In this document: positions 17,297 to 25,724 of the stretch, in pieces | Layout: the number at the start of each line of letters is the position of its first letter | Numbering within the stretch: the stretch's first letter is position 1 | Source: DATBSL01 sp964561785 | GTDB taxonomy: Bacteria > Acidobacteriota > Vicinamibacteria > Fen-336 | Assembly (NCBI GenBank): GCA_964561785.1 | Contig: CAZLRF010000007.1 | Span: 1-64,000 of the forward strand | Direction of reading: 5' to 3' | DNA length: 64,000 bases | Notes under the pieces: generated by a model | Seen by the model: only the letters and a program-made list of their open reading frames with translations | Told to the model about the DNA's origin: nothing | Database searches by the model: none | Program-made: the position numbers and the translations under genes

Positions 17297-18484
17297 TCAA
17301 CGCCCGGGGGGCTTGGGCTCGGCGGGAGAGGACGGCGGGGGCGGCGGCGCGACCTTCTCCGGCGCCGCCTGGGGCGTCGTCGTGAACTCCTCGTCGGCGG
17401 GAGAGGGCGGCGTCGGCGGGGCGGCCGTCCGCGGCGGCGCCTCGGCCGGGGCGCCCCCGGGGGGCGCGGCGGCGGGGGCCAGCGGCTCGAGGGCCTCGAG
17501 GAGGCTCGCTTCGGGGATGGGCCCGGTCAGCTGCAGGGGCACCTCGCGCACGCGCAGCTCGACCGACGCCGTCTTGCGCAGCTCGGCCACGTACTCCTCG
17601 TAGGCCTTCGAGAAGCGCGACATCATGAGCCGGTCCCGGACCTGCTCCTTCGCGGCCTCGAACGAGGTCGTGCTCCCGGAGGTCTTCGCCGTCACCCGCA
17701 CGATGCGGTAGCCCTCGGGACCGGGGAGCGGGTCCGACACGGACCCCACGGCGAGCGAGAAGGCGAGCTTCTCGAGCTCGGGGTTGAGCTCGCCCTGGGC
17801 GAGCTGGCCGAGGTCGCCTCCGTGGGCCCGGGAGGGGGCCGACGAGTAGGCCCGGGCGAGCGCCGCGAAGTCCTCGCCCGCCCGCGCCCGGCTCACGATC
17901 TCCTGCGCGAGCGCGGCGCCTCCCTCGTCCTCCTCGACCAGGACCTCCTGCAGGGTGACGGTCGGGGGCTTCGTGAACTCGGTCGCCTTGAGCCTCTCGT
18001 ACTCCGCGCGCAGGTCGGCCTCGGTCGCGTCGATCTTGGGCTGGATGTCGCGCTGCATCACGATGCGCCGCAGCACGCTGCGCTCGATGTTCTGGCGCAG
18101 CTCGGCGAGGGTCAGCCCCTCGCGGGCGAGCGCGTCCTGGAACTGCTCGTCCGAGGTGATGTTGTTCTCCTTGCGGATGCCCTCGATCGCCTCGTCGATC
18201 CACTGGGGGGGGGCCTTGATGCCCGCGTCCTCCGCCTTCTGGATGATGAGCAGCTCGTCGATCGCCTCCTGCAGGATGCGGGCGTTGTTCTGCCGGAGGA
18301 AGGCTCCGACCGCGGCGGGGTCGACCCGCGCGGCCTGGGCGGCGGCGATCTGGCGGGACTGGAAGTCCGAGAGGGTGATGATCTGACCGTTCACCTTGGC
18401 GACGACGCGCTCGATGATCTCGGCACTCGCCCCCGCGGCGAAGAGCAGGCTAGGGAGAAGGACGAGCGCGAAGGGCGGCTTCAT
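17297..18484 (-). CDS. surA: SurA-type periplasmic chaperone / peptidyl-prolyl isomerase
   Basis: A 395-residue periplasmic chaperone for outer-membrane proteins. A signal peptide ends at about residue 21 (FAAGASA then EIIERVVAKVNGQIIT). The SurA N domain spans about 22-165 and one parvulin domain about 175-280 (LQEVLVEEDE to GYRIVRV; the usual His of GYHI is Arg). The C-terminus is a Pro/Ala-rich tail from about 330 to the end. E. coli SurA has two parvulin domains; this shorter form with one is common outside Gammaproteobacteria. It overlaps the 3' end of the upstream lipoprotein gene by 35 bases, so the two are linked. Confidence 0.9.
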   Translation of the reverse strand: MKPPFALVLLPSLLFAAGASAEIIERVVAKVNGQIITLSDFQSRQIAAAQAARVDPAAVGAFLRQNNARILQEAIDELLIIQKAEDAGIKAPPQWIDEAIEGIRKENNITSDEQFQDALAREGLTLAELRQNIERSVLRRIVMQRDIQPKIDATEADLRAEYERLKATEFTKPPTVTLQEVLVEEDEGGAALAQEIVSRARAGEDFAALARAYSSAPSRAHGGDLGQLAQGELNPELEKLAFSLAVGSVSDPLPGPEGYRIVRVTAKTSGSTTSFEAAKEQVRDRLMMSRFSKAYEEYVAELRKTASVELRVREVPLQLTGPIPEASLLEALEPLAPAAAPPGGAPAEAPPRTAAPPTPPSPADEEFTTTPQAAPEKVAPPPPPSSPAEPKPPGR

Positions 18485-19283
18485 GGTTCACCTTGGACCG
18501 GGCCAGAACGTCCGCCACGAAGGCCCGCTCCGCCTCGATCCGCTTCTCGCGGGCGATGCGGTGGCGGATTCCTTCCCGCGCCTCATCGCGGGTGCGCTCG
18601 CGGGCCGGCTGGCGGGATTCGACCCTGAGGACATGATACCCGAGGGCGCTCGCGACGGGCTCGCTCGTCGCCCCGGCGGGCAGGGCGAAGACGGCCTCCT
18701 CGAGCTCGGGGGGAAGCTGTCCCCGCTCGAAGCGGCCCATGTAGCCTCCCGCGGCGGCCTCGGGACCGCGGGACTCGGTGCGGGCGATGGCGTCGAACGA
18801 GCGGGGGTTTCGGACGAGGCGGCGCTTGACGTCGCGGGCCTCGTTGAGGGTCGGCACGAGCACCTGGCGCAGCGACACCGTCTCCGGAAGAGAGAGCTCG
18901 GCCGCGTGCGCCCGGAAGAACGCCTCGATCTCCGCCTCTGTGACCTCCGGGGGGGAGACGGCTTGCGCCAGGAGGCGGGAGACGCCTCGCGACTCCTCCT
19001 CGGGGGAGGCCCCCGCGGCGACGAGGCCCCGTCGGCGAGCCTCGATCACGAGCGCCCGCTCTTCGAGGAAGGCGTCGAGCAGCCCCCGGCGGGCCTCCTC
19101 GGGGACGGGGCCCAGCGTCTGCGACTCCATGGCGGCGAGGCGGCGCTCGAAGTCGCTGCGCCGGACCCGGTCCCCGCCGAGGCGCAGGATGACAGGGTCG
19201 GCCTCGGAGCAGGCGGCGAGGGCGAGCGCGGCGGCGACGAGGCCTCGTGCGGCGCGGCGACGCTCCATGGCGCTCGGCATCAT
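18450..19283 (-). CDS. PrsA/SurA-like lipoprotein peptidyl-prolyl isomerase
   Basis: A 277-residue exported lipoprotein with a signal sequence ending in a lipobox (LALAAC, Cys at residue 24) and one parvulin domain at about 130-240 (VSLRQVLVPTLNEA, GGYMGRFERGQLP, GYHVLRVESR) flanked by a SurA-N-like helical region. It should fold or chaperone proteins at the periplasmic face of a membrane. Start is the ATG at 19283 that overlaps the mfd stop (ATGA); a second ATG at 19268 gives a neater signal peptide. Its 3' end overlaps surA, giving a mfd-lipoprotein-surA unit with two PPIases in series. Confidence 0.88.
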   Translation of the reverse strand: MMPSAMERRRAARGLVAAALALAACSEADPVILRLGGDRVRRSDFERRLAAMESQTLGPVPEEARRGLLDAFLEERALVIEARRRGLVAAGASPEEESRGVSRLLAQAVSPPEVTEAEIEAFFRAHAAELSLPETVSLRQVLVPTLNEARDVKRRLVRNPRSFDAIARTESRGPEAAAGGYMGRFERGQLPPELEEAVFALPAGATSEPVASALGYHVLRVESRQPARERTRDEAREGIRHRIAREKRIEAERAFVADVLARSKVNHEAALRARPSP

Positions 19284-22200
19284 AGCGAAAGCGCGCCGAG
19301 CAGGCCCTCGAGCGCGTCGAGCGGCCCCTCGCCCGGGGCCGGCCAGCGCAGGCCGTCGGGCAGGAGCTGCGCGCCCGGCCGCGAGGTCGCGAGGCGCACG
19401 AGGCCCTCCGCGCTCACCGGCGTGCGGGAGTCGAGCCGGACGGTGAGCGCGCCCGCCGCCGCGTCGACCTGCGCGATCCCCAGCGCCTCGGCCCGGGCCC
19501 GCAGCGCCGCGTAGCGCAAGAGCGCCTCGACTTCGGGCGGGGGCGGGCCGTAGCGGTCGCGCAGCTCCGCGCGCAGCGCCTCGAGCTCCTCCGCCCCGCG
19601 AGCCTGGCTCACCCGCTTGTACAGCGACAGGCGCTGGTGGGTCTGCGGGACGTAGGCGGGCGGGATGCGCAGCTCGATCCGCAGGTTGAGCGTGGCGCGG
19701 GCCGCTTCGCGCGGGGGCTCGCCGCGCAGGTCGAGGATCGCCTGCTCGAGCAGCTTGACGTAGAGGTCGAGCCCCACCGCCTGGATGTGGCCGCTCTGCT
19801 GGCCGCCGAGGAGGTTGCCCGCCCCGCGCAGCTCGAGGTCGAGGGCGGCGATGCGGAAGCCGGCGCCGAGGTCGGAGAACTCGCGGATCGCGGCGAGGCG
19901 CTTGCGCGCGACCTCGGAGAGCACCGTGTCGGGGGGCACCAGGAGGTACGCGAAGGCCCGGCGGTCCGAGCGCCCGACGCGCCCGCGGAGCTGGTAGAGC
20001 TGGGCGAGGCCGTAGCGGTCGGCGCGGTTGACGAGGAGGGTGTTCGCCCGCGGGATGTCGAGGCCGTTCTCCACGAGGGTGGTCGCGACCAGCACGTCCG
20101 CCCGCCCCTCGACGAACGCGAGCATCACCTTCTCAAGCTCCGCCTCGGGCATCTGGCCGTGGGCCACCGCCACGCGCGCCTCGGGGACCAGGCGCTGGAC
20201 GAGGCCCGCCAGCGAGTCGATCGATTCGACGCGGTTGTGGACGAAGAACACCTGCCCCTCGCGGCCGAGCTCCTGGCGGATCGCGGAGGCGATCACGTCG
20301 GTCGAGAACTTGACGATCGAGGTCTGGATCGCGAGGCGGTCCCGGGGCGGCGTCTCGATCACCGACATGTCGCGGATGCCGCTGAGGCCCATCTGCAGGG
20401 TGCGGGGGATGGGGGTCGCGGAGAGAGTCAGGCAGTCGACGGTCGTCTTGAGGTGCTTGAGCTTCTCCTTCGCCGCGACGCCGAAGCGCTGCTCCTCGTC
20501 GATCACGAGGAGGCCGAGGTCGCGGAAGACCACGTCCTTCGAGAGGATGCGGTGGGTGCCGACCAGGATGTCCACCCCTCCCGTCGCCACCCGGGCGAGG
20601 ACGGCCTTCGTCTCCCTCGGCGAGCGGAAGCGCGACACCATGTCGACCGCGACCGGGAAGGGGGCGAAGCGCTTGCGGAACGTCTTCCAGTGCTGGAAGG
20701 CGAGGACGGTGGTCGGGGCGAGGACGGCGACCTGCTTGCCGTCGAGCACCGCGCGCATCGCCGCGCGCATCGCGACCTCGGTCTTTCCGTAGCCGACGTC
20801 GCCGCAGACGAGCCGGTCCATGGGCGCGGGCGCCGCCATGTCCGCCGCGACCTCCGCGATCGCCTGGGCCTGGTCCTCCGTCTCCTCGTACTCGAAGGCC
20901 TCCTCGAACTCCCGCTGCCAGGGGCTCTCCCCCGAGAAGGCGTGACCGGGGCGAGCCTTCCTCTCGGCGTACAGGCGCAGCAGCTCCTGGGCCATGTCGC
21001 GCATGGCCTTCTTGACCCGGGTCTTGGTCTTCTCCCAGGCCCCGCTCCCGAGCCGGTCGACGTGCGGTCTCGCCCCCTCGGCGCTCGAGTACTTCTGTAT
21101 GCGGTCGAAGCCCTCGACCGGGACCTTGAGCTTGTCGCCCCCCTGGTAGCCGAGGACCATGAGCTCCCGGGTCGCCCCCCCCACCTCGAGCGTCTCGAGG
21201 CCGAGGAAGCGGCCGATCCCGTGCTCCTCGTGGACGACGAGGTCCCCGGGCTTGAGGTCGCGGAAGTCGGAAAGGAAGCTGCGCAGGCCGCGGCGACGGC
21301 CTCGGGCGTGGAGGTGGACCTCCTCGGGGAAGACGTCGCCGTCGGCGAGGACGACGAGGCCCGCCCCCGGGAGCTCGAACCCGCGGGAGAGGCTGCCGAC
21401 GCGGGTGAGGACCGGCGTCCCCTCTCCGACCGCGACGCCGTCCTCGCGCAGCACGTCGGCGAGCCGGTCGGCGCGGCCGGCGTTGCCGAGGAGGACGAGG
21501 GTCGTCCCGGCGCGGCGGCGCAGCTCGTCGGCGAGGCGGCGGACGTCGCCCGCGTAGGTGGCTGAGGGGCGGCAGGCGACCTGCACGGCACCGGGGTCGG
21601 TGTCGACCTCGCGGGTCTCGATGCAGGGCCGGGCCGAAAGGCGCGCCTCGAGCGCGGCGAGAGGCACCAGAACCTCTTCCGGCTCGGGCCGGATCCCGTC
21701 CGGCCGGCGCGCGCGATCCTCGACCGCCCGCGACCAGAGGCTCTCGGCCTCCTGCCGGACGGACTCCGGCTCGACCACGGCGACCGGCCCCGCCGGCAGG
21801 TGCTCCCAGGGCGGCACGGTGGCTCCGGGGACGAGGCCGACGAGATCCGGCAGGACCTCGGGGGCGAGGCCGCGCTCGAGGGACTCGACGCGGCCCAGGA
21901 CGTCGCGGCGCGAGCCGAACCGCTCGCGCAGGACCCCGGGCAGGGCGGCGAGGATCGACCGCGTCGCGAAGACGTCGGCGAGGGGCAGGATCACCAGCGC
22001 GTCGACGGGACCGGTGGCGCGCTGGGTGTCGGGGTCGAAGCGCCGGAGGCTTTCGACGGTGTCGCCGAAGAACTCGATGCGGACGGGCTCGGCGCGATCG
22101 GAGGGGAAGACGTCGAGGATGCCTCCCCGACGGGCGACCTGGCCGGGGGCGGTCACCGGGTCCTCCCGCGCGTAGCCTCCCTCGTCGAGCGCCTCGAGGA

Positions 22201-22663
22201 GGATCTCGGGTGTCATCTCGTCGCCCGCGCGAAGGTGGACGACGCGCGTCTCGAGGAGGCGCGGGGCGAGGCTCGGCCGCAGGAGGCCGGCCGGGGACGC
22301 GACGACCGCGAGGGCGGACCGCGCCTGCAGGAGGGCGGCGGCCCGGCGCGCGGAGGCGTCGGCGTGGCGCGGCAGCCCGCGGAAGGGGGGAGGACCCGGG
22401 GCGGGCAGCGCGAGGACGTCGCCCGCGAGCCCGGCCTCGGCCGCGAGCGTGCGCAGGTCCGAGGCCATCTCGTCCACGTCGCGCTCGCGCGGCACGACGA
22501 GCAGCAGCGGCGGCTCGACGAGCAGGAGCGGCAGGAGGCCGCGGACCGGACCGACGGGGCCTCCCAGGCGCAGCGCCCCCGAAGCGGCGAAGGTGCCGCG
22601 GGCGGCCGCCACCGCCTCCTGCTCGAGGAGGGGGCGGAGCCAGGCGGGAGAGCTCGGGCTCAC
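19280..22663 (-). CDS. mfd: Transcription-repair coupling factor
   Basis: ATP-driven DNA translocase that removes RNA polymerase stalled at lesions and recruits UvrA. The 1127-residue product has an N-terminal UvrB-like module, a CarD-like RNA polymerase-interacting domain near residues 460-530 (FLSDFRDLKPGDLVVHEEHGIG region), RecG-like helicase motifs with Walker A GDVGYGKTE (K627) and the DEEQRFGV box, and a TRCF C-terminal domain (LRIELRIPPAYVP). Length is normal. Start is GTG at 22663, overlapping the heptose adenylyltransferase stop. UvrA, its partner, is encoded at 52313-55216. Confidence 0.97.
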   Translation of the reverse strand: MSPSSPAWLRPLLEQEAVAAARGTFAASGALRLGGPVGPVRGLLPLLLVEPPLLLVVPRERDVDEMASDLRTLAAEAGLAGDVLALPAPGPPPFRGLPRHADASARRAAALLQARSALAVVASPAGLLRPSLAPRLLETRVVHLRAGDEMTPEILLEALDEGGYAREDPVTAPGQVARRGGILDVFPSDRAEPVRIEFFGDTVESLRRFDPDTQRATGPVDALVILPLADVFATRSILAALPGVLRERFGSRRDVLGRVESLERGLAPEVLPDLVGLVPGATVPPWEHLPAGPVAVVEPESVRQEAESLWSRAVEDRARRPDGIRPEPEEVLVPLAALEARLSARPCIETREVDTDPGAVQVACRPSATYAGDVRRLADELRRRAGTTLVLLGNAGRADRLADVLREDGVAVGEGTPVLTRVGSLSRGFELPGAGLVVLADGDVFPEEVHLHARGRRRGLRSFLSDFRDLKPGDLVVHEEHGIGRFLGLETLEVGGATRELMVLGYQGGDKLKVPVEGFDRIQKYSSAEGARPHVDRLGSGAWEKTKTRVKKAMRDMAQELLRLYAERKARPGHAFSGESPWQREFEEAFEYEETEDQAQAIAEVAADMAAPAPMDRLVCGDVGYGKTEVAMRAAMRAVLDGKQVAVLAPTTVLAFQHWKTFRKRFAPFPVAVDMVSRFRSPRETKAVLARVATGGVDILVGTHRILSKDVVFRDLGLLVIDEEQRFGVAAKEKLKHLKTTVDCLTLSATPIPRTLQMGLSGIRDMSVIETPPRDRLAIQTSIVKFSTDVIASAIRQELGREGQVFFVHNRVESIDSLAGLVQRLVPEARVAVAHGQMPEAELEKVMLAFVEGRADVLVATTLVENGLDIPRANTLLVNRADRYGLAQLYQLRGRVGRSDRRAFAYLLVPPDTVLSEVARKRLAAIREFSDLGAGFRIAALDLELRGAGNLLGGQQSGHIQAVGLDLYVKLLEQAILDLRGEPPREAARATLNLRIELRIPPAYVPQTHQRLSLYKRVSQARGAEELEALRAELRDRYGPPPPEVEALLRYAALRARAEALGIAQVDAAAGALTVRLDSRTPVSAEGLVRLATSRPGAQLLPDGLRWPAPGEGPLDALEGLLGALSL

Positions 22664-23133
22664 GGTCGACGGATGCGTGCGACGAGGGCGGAGGTCGAGC
22701 GGCCGGCCACGATCGCCGCCCGCACCACCCGGCCGCCCGATGCCTCGACCTCCGCCCGGCCGACGATGCGGTCCTGCGCCCAGTCCGCCCCCTTCACGAG
22801 GACGTCGGGGAGGAGGACGCGGACGACCTCGAGGGGCGTCTCGTCCTCGTAGACGACCACGCGGTCGACGGCCTCGAGGGCGAGCAGCGTCTCCGCCCGC
22901 TCGTCCTGCGGCACGATGGGCCGGCCCTCGCCCTTGAGCCGCCGCACCGACGCGTCGGAGTTGAGAGCCACGACGAGCACGTCTCCCTCGCGCCGGGCGG
23001 CCTCGAGCAGCGCCACGTGGCCGGCGTGGAGCAGGTCGAAGCATCCGTTCGTGAGGACGACCCGGCGCCCGGCGCGACGCCAGGCCCGGCGCTCGTCGGC
23101 GAGCGCTTCGAGGGGAGTGGGCCCGCGGGTCAT
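22660..23133 (-). CDS. rfaE2: D-glycero-beta-D-manno-heptose 1-phosphate adenylyltransferase
   Basis: Makes ADP-heptose from heptose 1-phosphate for the LPS inner core. The 157-residue protein is the stand-alone cytidylyltransferase-like domain (HldE C-terminal half): TNGCFDLLHAGHVALL with the HxGH at 36-39, the LNSDASVRRLKGEGRPIVP loop and a C-terminal GRSTSALVARI segment. The kinase half (HldE-N/HldC partner) is not in the window. Start is ATG at 23133; the end overlaps the mfd start. It is next to the Wzt/Wzm exporter, consistent with a cell-surface polysaccharide group. Confidence 0.93.
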   Translation of the reverse strand: MTRGPTPLEALADERRAWRRAGRRVVLTNGCFDLLHAGHVALLEAARREGDVLVVALNSDASVRRLKGEGRPIVPQDERAETLLALEAVDRVVVYEDETPLEVVRVLLPDVLVKGADWAQDRIVGRAEVEASGGRVVRAAIVAGRSTSALVARIRRP

Positions 23134-23159
23134 CGTCCGAGCATACGCCGGGGCAGGCT

Positions 23160-24500
23160 TCAGGCGTGCGGCTCGTCGCCGAGGTCGAGCTCGGGGCGGG
23201 CCGCGGGGGCCTCGACGCTCACTCCGCCCCGGAAGGACCAGCGGTGCGCCGGGCGGTAGAGTCCCACGTCCTTCGTCCGGCTCTTCACCCGGAACGAGTG
23301 CTGTCCGCGCAGGTAGTCGTACGGCGTGCCGTCGCGGCGGTGGACGGCGAGGTCCACGAGGTAGGTGCCCTCGACGAGGCTCAGGGCGTCGAGGTCGAGC
23401 CGCACCTCCGCGTCTCCGGCGAGCCTCCCCGGGCGGAAGCCCTCGATGTCGGTGTTGGTGCCGTAGACGCTCGTGCCCTCGGCCGAGAAGAGCCCCACCC
23501 CGAACACGAAGTCCTCGACGCCCTCGCGGGCGTGCACGTCGAGGACGAGGCTCACCGTCTCGCCGGGGACGAAGACGTGGCGCTCCCGGCCCCGCGCGTC
23601 GAGCAGACGCACCGAGCGGATCTCGACCTCGCGGCTGCCCCAGCGGCCCGGGCGGTAGCCCCCCGCGAGCGGCGGCTCCCCCGGCGCGGGGCCCTCGACG
23701 GGCGCGGCGGCGGCCGCCTCCGCGCGGGCGCGCAGGAGGGACTCCTCCCCCCCGGCCACGTAGGTGAGGTAGGCGTCGACCACCCGGCGGGGGTCGCCGC
23801 GGTCGGCGCTGCGACCGTGCCGGAGCCACAGCACGTCGTCGCACATCTTCTCCACGAGGCCCAGGGTGTGGGTGACGAAGAGGATCGTCTTGCCGCGGCG
23901 GCGGAACTCCGCGATCTTGTCGAGGCACTTGCGGGTGAACGCCTCGTCGCCCACGGCGAGGACCTCGTCGATGAGCAGCACGTCGGGGTCGACGTGGATC
24001 GCGACCGCGAAGCCGAGCCGCATGTACATGCCCGAGGAGTAGGTCTTCACCGGCGCGTCGATGAAGTCGCGCAGCTCGGCGAAGTCGACGATCTCGTCGA
24101 ACCGCCGCTCGATCTCCCGGCGGGTGAGGCCGAGCATCACTCCGTTGATGGCGACGTTCTCGCGCCCCGAGATCTCGGGGTGGAAGCCGGCGCCGAGCTC
24201 GATCAAGGCGCTGACCCGGCCGTGGACGGCGAGCTCCCCGCGGGTGGGCCGGGTGATTCCCGCCACCAGCTTGAGGAGGGTGGACTTGCCGGAGCCGTTC
24301 TCCCCGATGACCCCGAAGGTCGAGCCCCGCGGCACGTCGAACGACACCCCGTCGAGGGCGGTGAACGTCTCCTCCGGCCGCAGGTCGGAGAGGACGCTCC
24401 CGGTGAGCAGCGCGCTCTTGAGCGTGCGCAGCTGGTTGCGGTGGGCATGGCGCCGGTAGAGCTTGGCGACCTCGCGCGCGGTGATGGCGAGCGCGCTCAC
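23160..24500 (-). CDS. Polysaccharide ABC exporter ATP-binding protein with C-terminal sugar-binding domain (Wzt-like)
   Basis: A 446-residue nucleotide-binding subunit. The ABC domain covers about 1-250: Walker A GENGSGKS at 66-73, the atypical signature TYSSGMYMRL, Walker B VLLIDEVLAVGD and the His-loop VTHTL. A beta-rich C-terminal domain at about 290-446 resembles the Wzt domain that recognises the capped end of an O-antigen chain (NTDIEGFRPG, VDLAVHRRDG). The extra domain argues for O-antigen or capsule export rather than teichoic acid. Start is GTG at 24500, overlapping the permease stop by four bases. Confidence 0.92.
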   Translation of the reverse strand: MSALAITAREVAKLYRRHAHRNQLRTLKSALLTGSVLSDLRPEETFTALDGVSFDVPRGSTFGVIGENGSGKSTLLKLVAGITRPTRGELAVHGRVSALIELGAGFHPEISGRENVAINGVMLGLTRREIERRFDEIVDFAELRDFIDAPVKTYSSGMYMRLGFAVAIHVDPDVLLIDEVLAVGDEAFTRKCLDKIAEFRRRGKTILFVTHTLGLVEKMCDDVLWLRHGRSADRGDPRRVVDAYLTYVAGGEESLLRARAEAAAAAPVEGPAPGEPPLAGGYRPGRWGSREVEIRSVRLLDARGRERHVFVPGETVSLVLDVHAREGVEDFVFGVGLFSAEGTSVYGTNTDIEGFRPGRLAGDAEVRLDLDALSLVEGTYLVDLAVHRRDGTPYDYLRGQHSFRVKSRTKDVGLYRPAHRWSFRGGVSVEAPAARPELDLGDEPHA

Positions 24501-25285
24501 ACCTCCTCCGGCAGGGTGTCGCGGAGGCGGTCGAACAGGAGCGCCCCCGCGGCGAAGGCGACGAGGCCGACGAGCAGCGCGAGGAAGAGCCCCCGCCAGT
24601 GGTCGACCCGCCCGTGGAAGAGCATCTGCTGGTACGTCACGACCACGTGGGTCATCGGGTTGAGGCGCAGGGCCTGGCGCAGGAGCGACCCCTCGGGGAT
24701 TGCGGCATAGCTGTAGATGACGGGGGTCGCGAAGAACCACAGGTGCAGCACGTGGGTGAGGATGCTCTGGATGTCACGGAAGTGGACGGTGAGCGCGGAG
24801 AGCAGCAGCGCGAGGCCGAGGGTGAGGACGAGCTGGACGAGCATCGGGAGCGGCACGAGCAGCGCGGTCCACGCGAGCCTGTCCTGCCCGAGCAGGAAGA
24901 GGAACAGGACGGGCAGGCCGAGGAGGAAGTGGACGAGGTTGGCGAGGACGGAGACGGTGGGCAGGACCTCGGCCGGGAAGAGGACCTTCTTCACGAGGTT
25001 GCCGCTCGCGATGATGACGCCCGAGGACTCGGCGAGGGCCGAGGAGAACCACGTCCAGGGGAGGATCCCGCAGAAGAGGAACAGGAAGAAGGGCTGGATG
25101 TCCGGCTGCCGGTTGGGGAGGATCACGGTGAACACGAGCGTGTAGGTGAGGAGGAGCAGGAGAGGGTTGACGAAGCTCCACACGAACCCGAGGAGGCTCC
25201 CCCGGTAGCGGGCCTTGAGCTCGCGCGAGACGAGGCTCTCCACGAGGGCCCGGTAGCGCACGAGCGCCCGGACCGCGGCGATCAC
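24497..25285 (-). CDS. Polysaccharide ABC exporter permease (Wzm-like)
   Basis: A 262-residue ABC-2 type inner-membrane protein with about six membrane segments and the conserved N-terminal cytoplasmic stretch SRELKARYRGSLLGFVWSFV, as in Wzm/TagG/RfbA permeases. It forms the channel that exports the undecaprenyl-linked polysaccharide with the ATP-binding subunit encoded by the next gene, with which it overlaps by four bases. The family length is about 260. The upstream neighbour is atpC only 10 bases away, so the exporter may be read through from the ATP synthase operon. Confidence 0.92.
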   Translation of the reverse strand: MIAAVRALVRYRALVESLVSRELKARYRGSLLGFVWSFVNPLLLLLTYTLVFTVILPNRQPDIQPFFLFLFCGILPWTWFSSALAESSGVIIASGNLVKKVLFPAEVLPTVSVLANLVHFLLGLPVLFLFLLGQDRLAWTALLVPLPMLVQLVLTLGLALLLSALTVHFRDIQSILTHVLHLWFFATPVIYSYAAIPEGSLLRQALRLNPMTHVVVTYQQMLFHGRVDHWRGLFLALLVGLVAFAAGALLFDRLRDTLPEEV

Positions 25286-25295
25286 GCCTCGGCCC

Positions 25296-25718
25296 TCAGG
25301 CCCCGCCCCGCTCCTTGCGGGCCACCGCGAGCCGGGTCACGGCGCGCACGTAGGCGAGGTGGGCGTCGGCGTAGCCGGCCTCGTCCTTGATCGCCTTCAT
25401 CCGCTCGGCCGCCCGCTTCATGGCCTCCTCGGCACGGCCGAGGTCGATGTCCTCGGCGCGCTCCCCGATGTCGGCGAGCACGTTGACGCGGTCGGGGAGG
25501 ACCTCGCACCAGCCGGAGAAGCAGGTGAGCCGGTGCCAGGCGGACTCCCTGCGGTAGGCGAGCTCGCCCATGCCGAGGGTGGCCATGAGCGGGGTGTGCC
25601 CCGGCCGGACCCCGAAGTAGCCCTGCTCGCCGGGGGCGATCACCTCGTCGACCTCGTCGCGGAGGAGCAGCCCCTCCGGGGTCACGATCTCGAGGACGAG
25701 CTTGGACGGCAGGGCCAC
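25296..25718 (-). CDS. atpC: ATP synthase F1 epsilon subunit
   Basis: A 140-residue subunit of the central stalk that couples rotation and restrains ATP hydrolysis. The N-terminal beta-barrel domain (LVLEIVTPEGLLL, VIAPGEQGYFGVRPGHTPLM) and the C-terminal two-helix domain from about 90 are both present. Start is GTG at 25718, six bases after the atpD stop. It is the last gene of atpH-A-G-D-C. Length is normal (E. coli 139). Confidence 0.95.
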   Translation of the reverse strand: MALPSKLVLEIVTPEGLLLRDEVDEVIAPGEQGYFGVRPGHTPLMATLGMGELAYRRESAWHRLTCFSGWCEVLPDRVNVLADIGERAEDIDLGRAEEAMKRAAERMKAIKDEAGYADAHLAYVRAVTRLAVARKERGGA

Positions 25719-25724
25719 CTCTGG

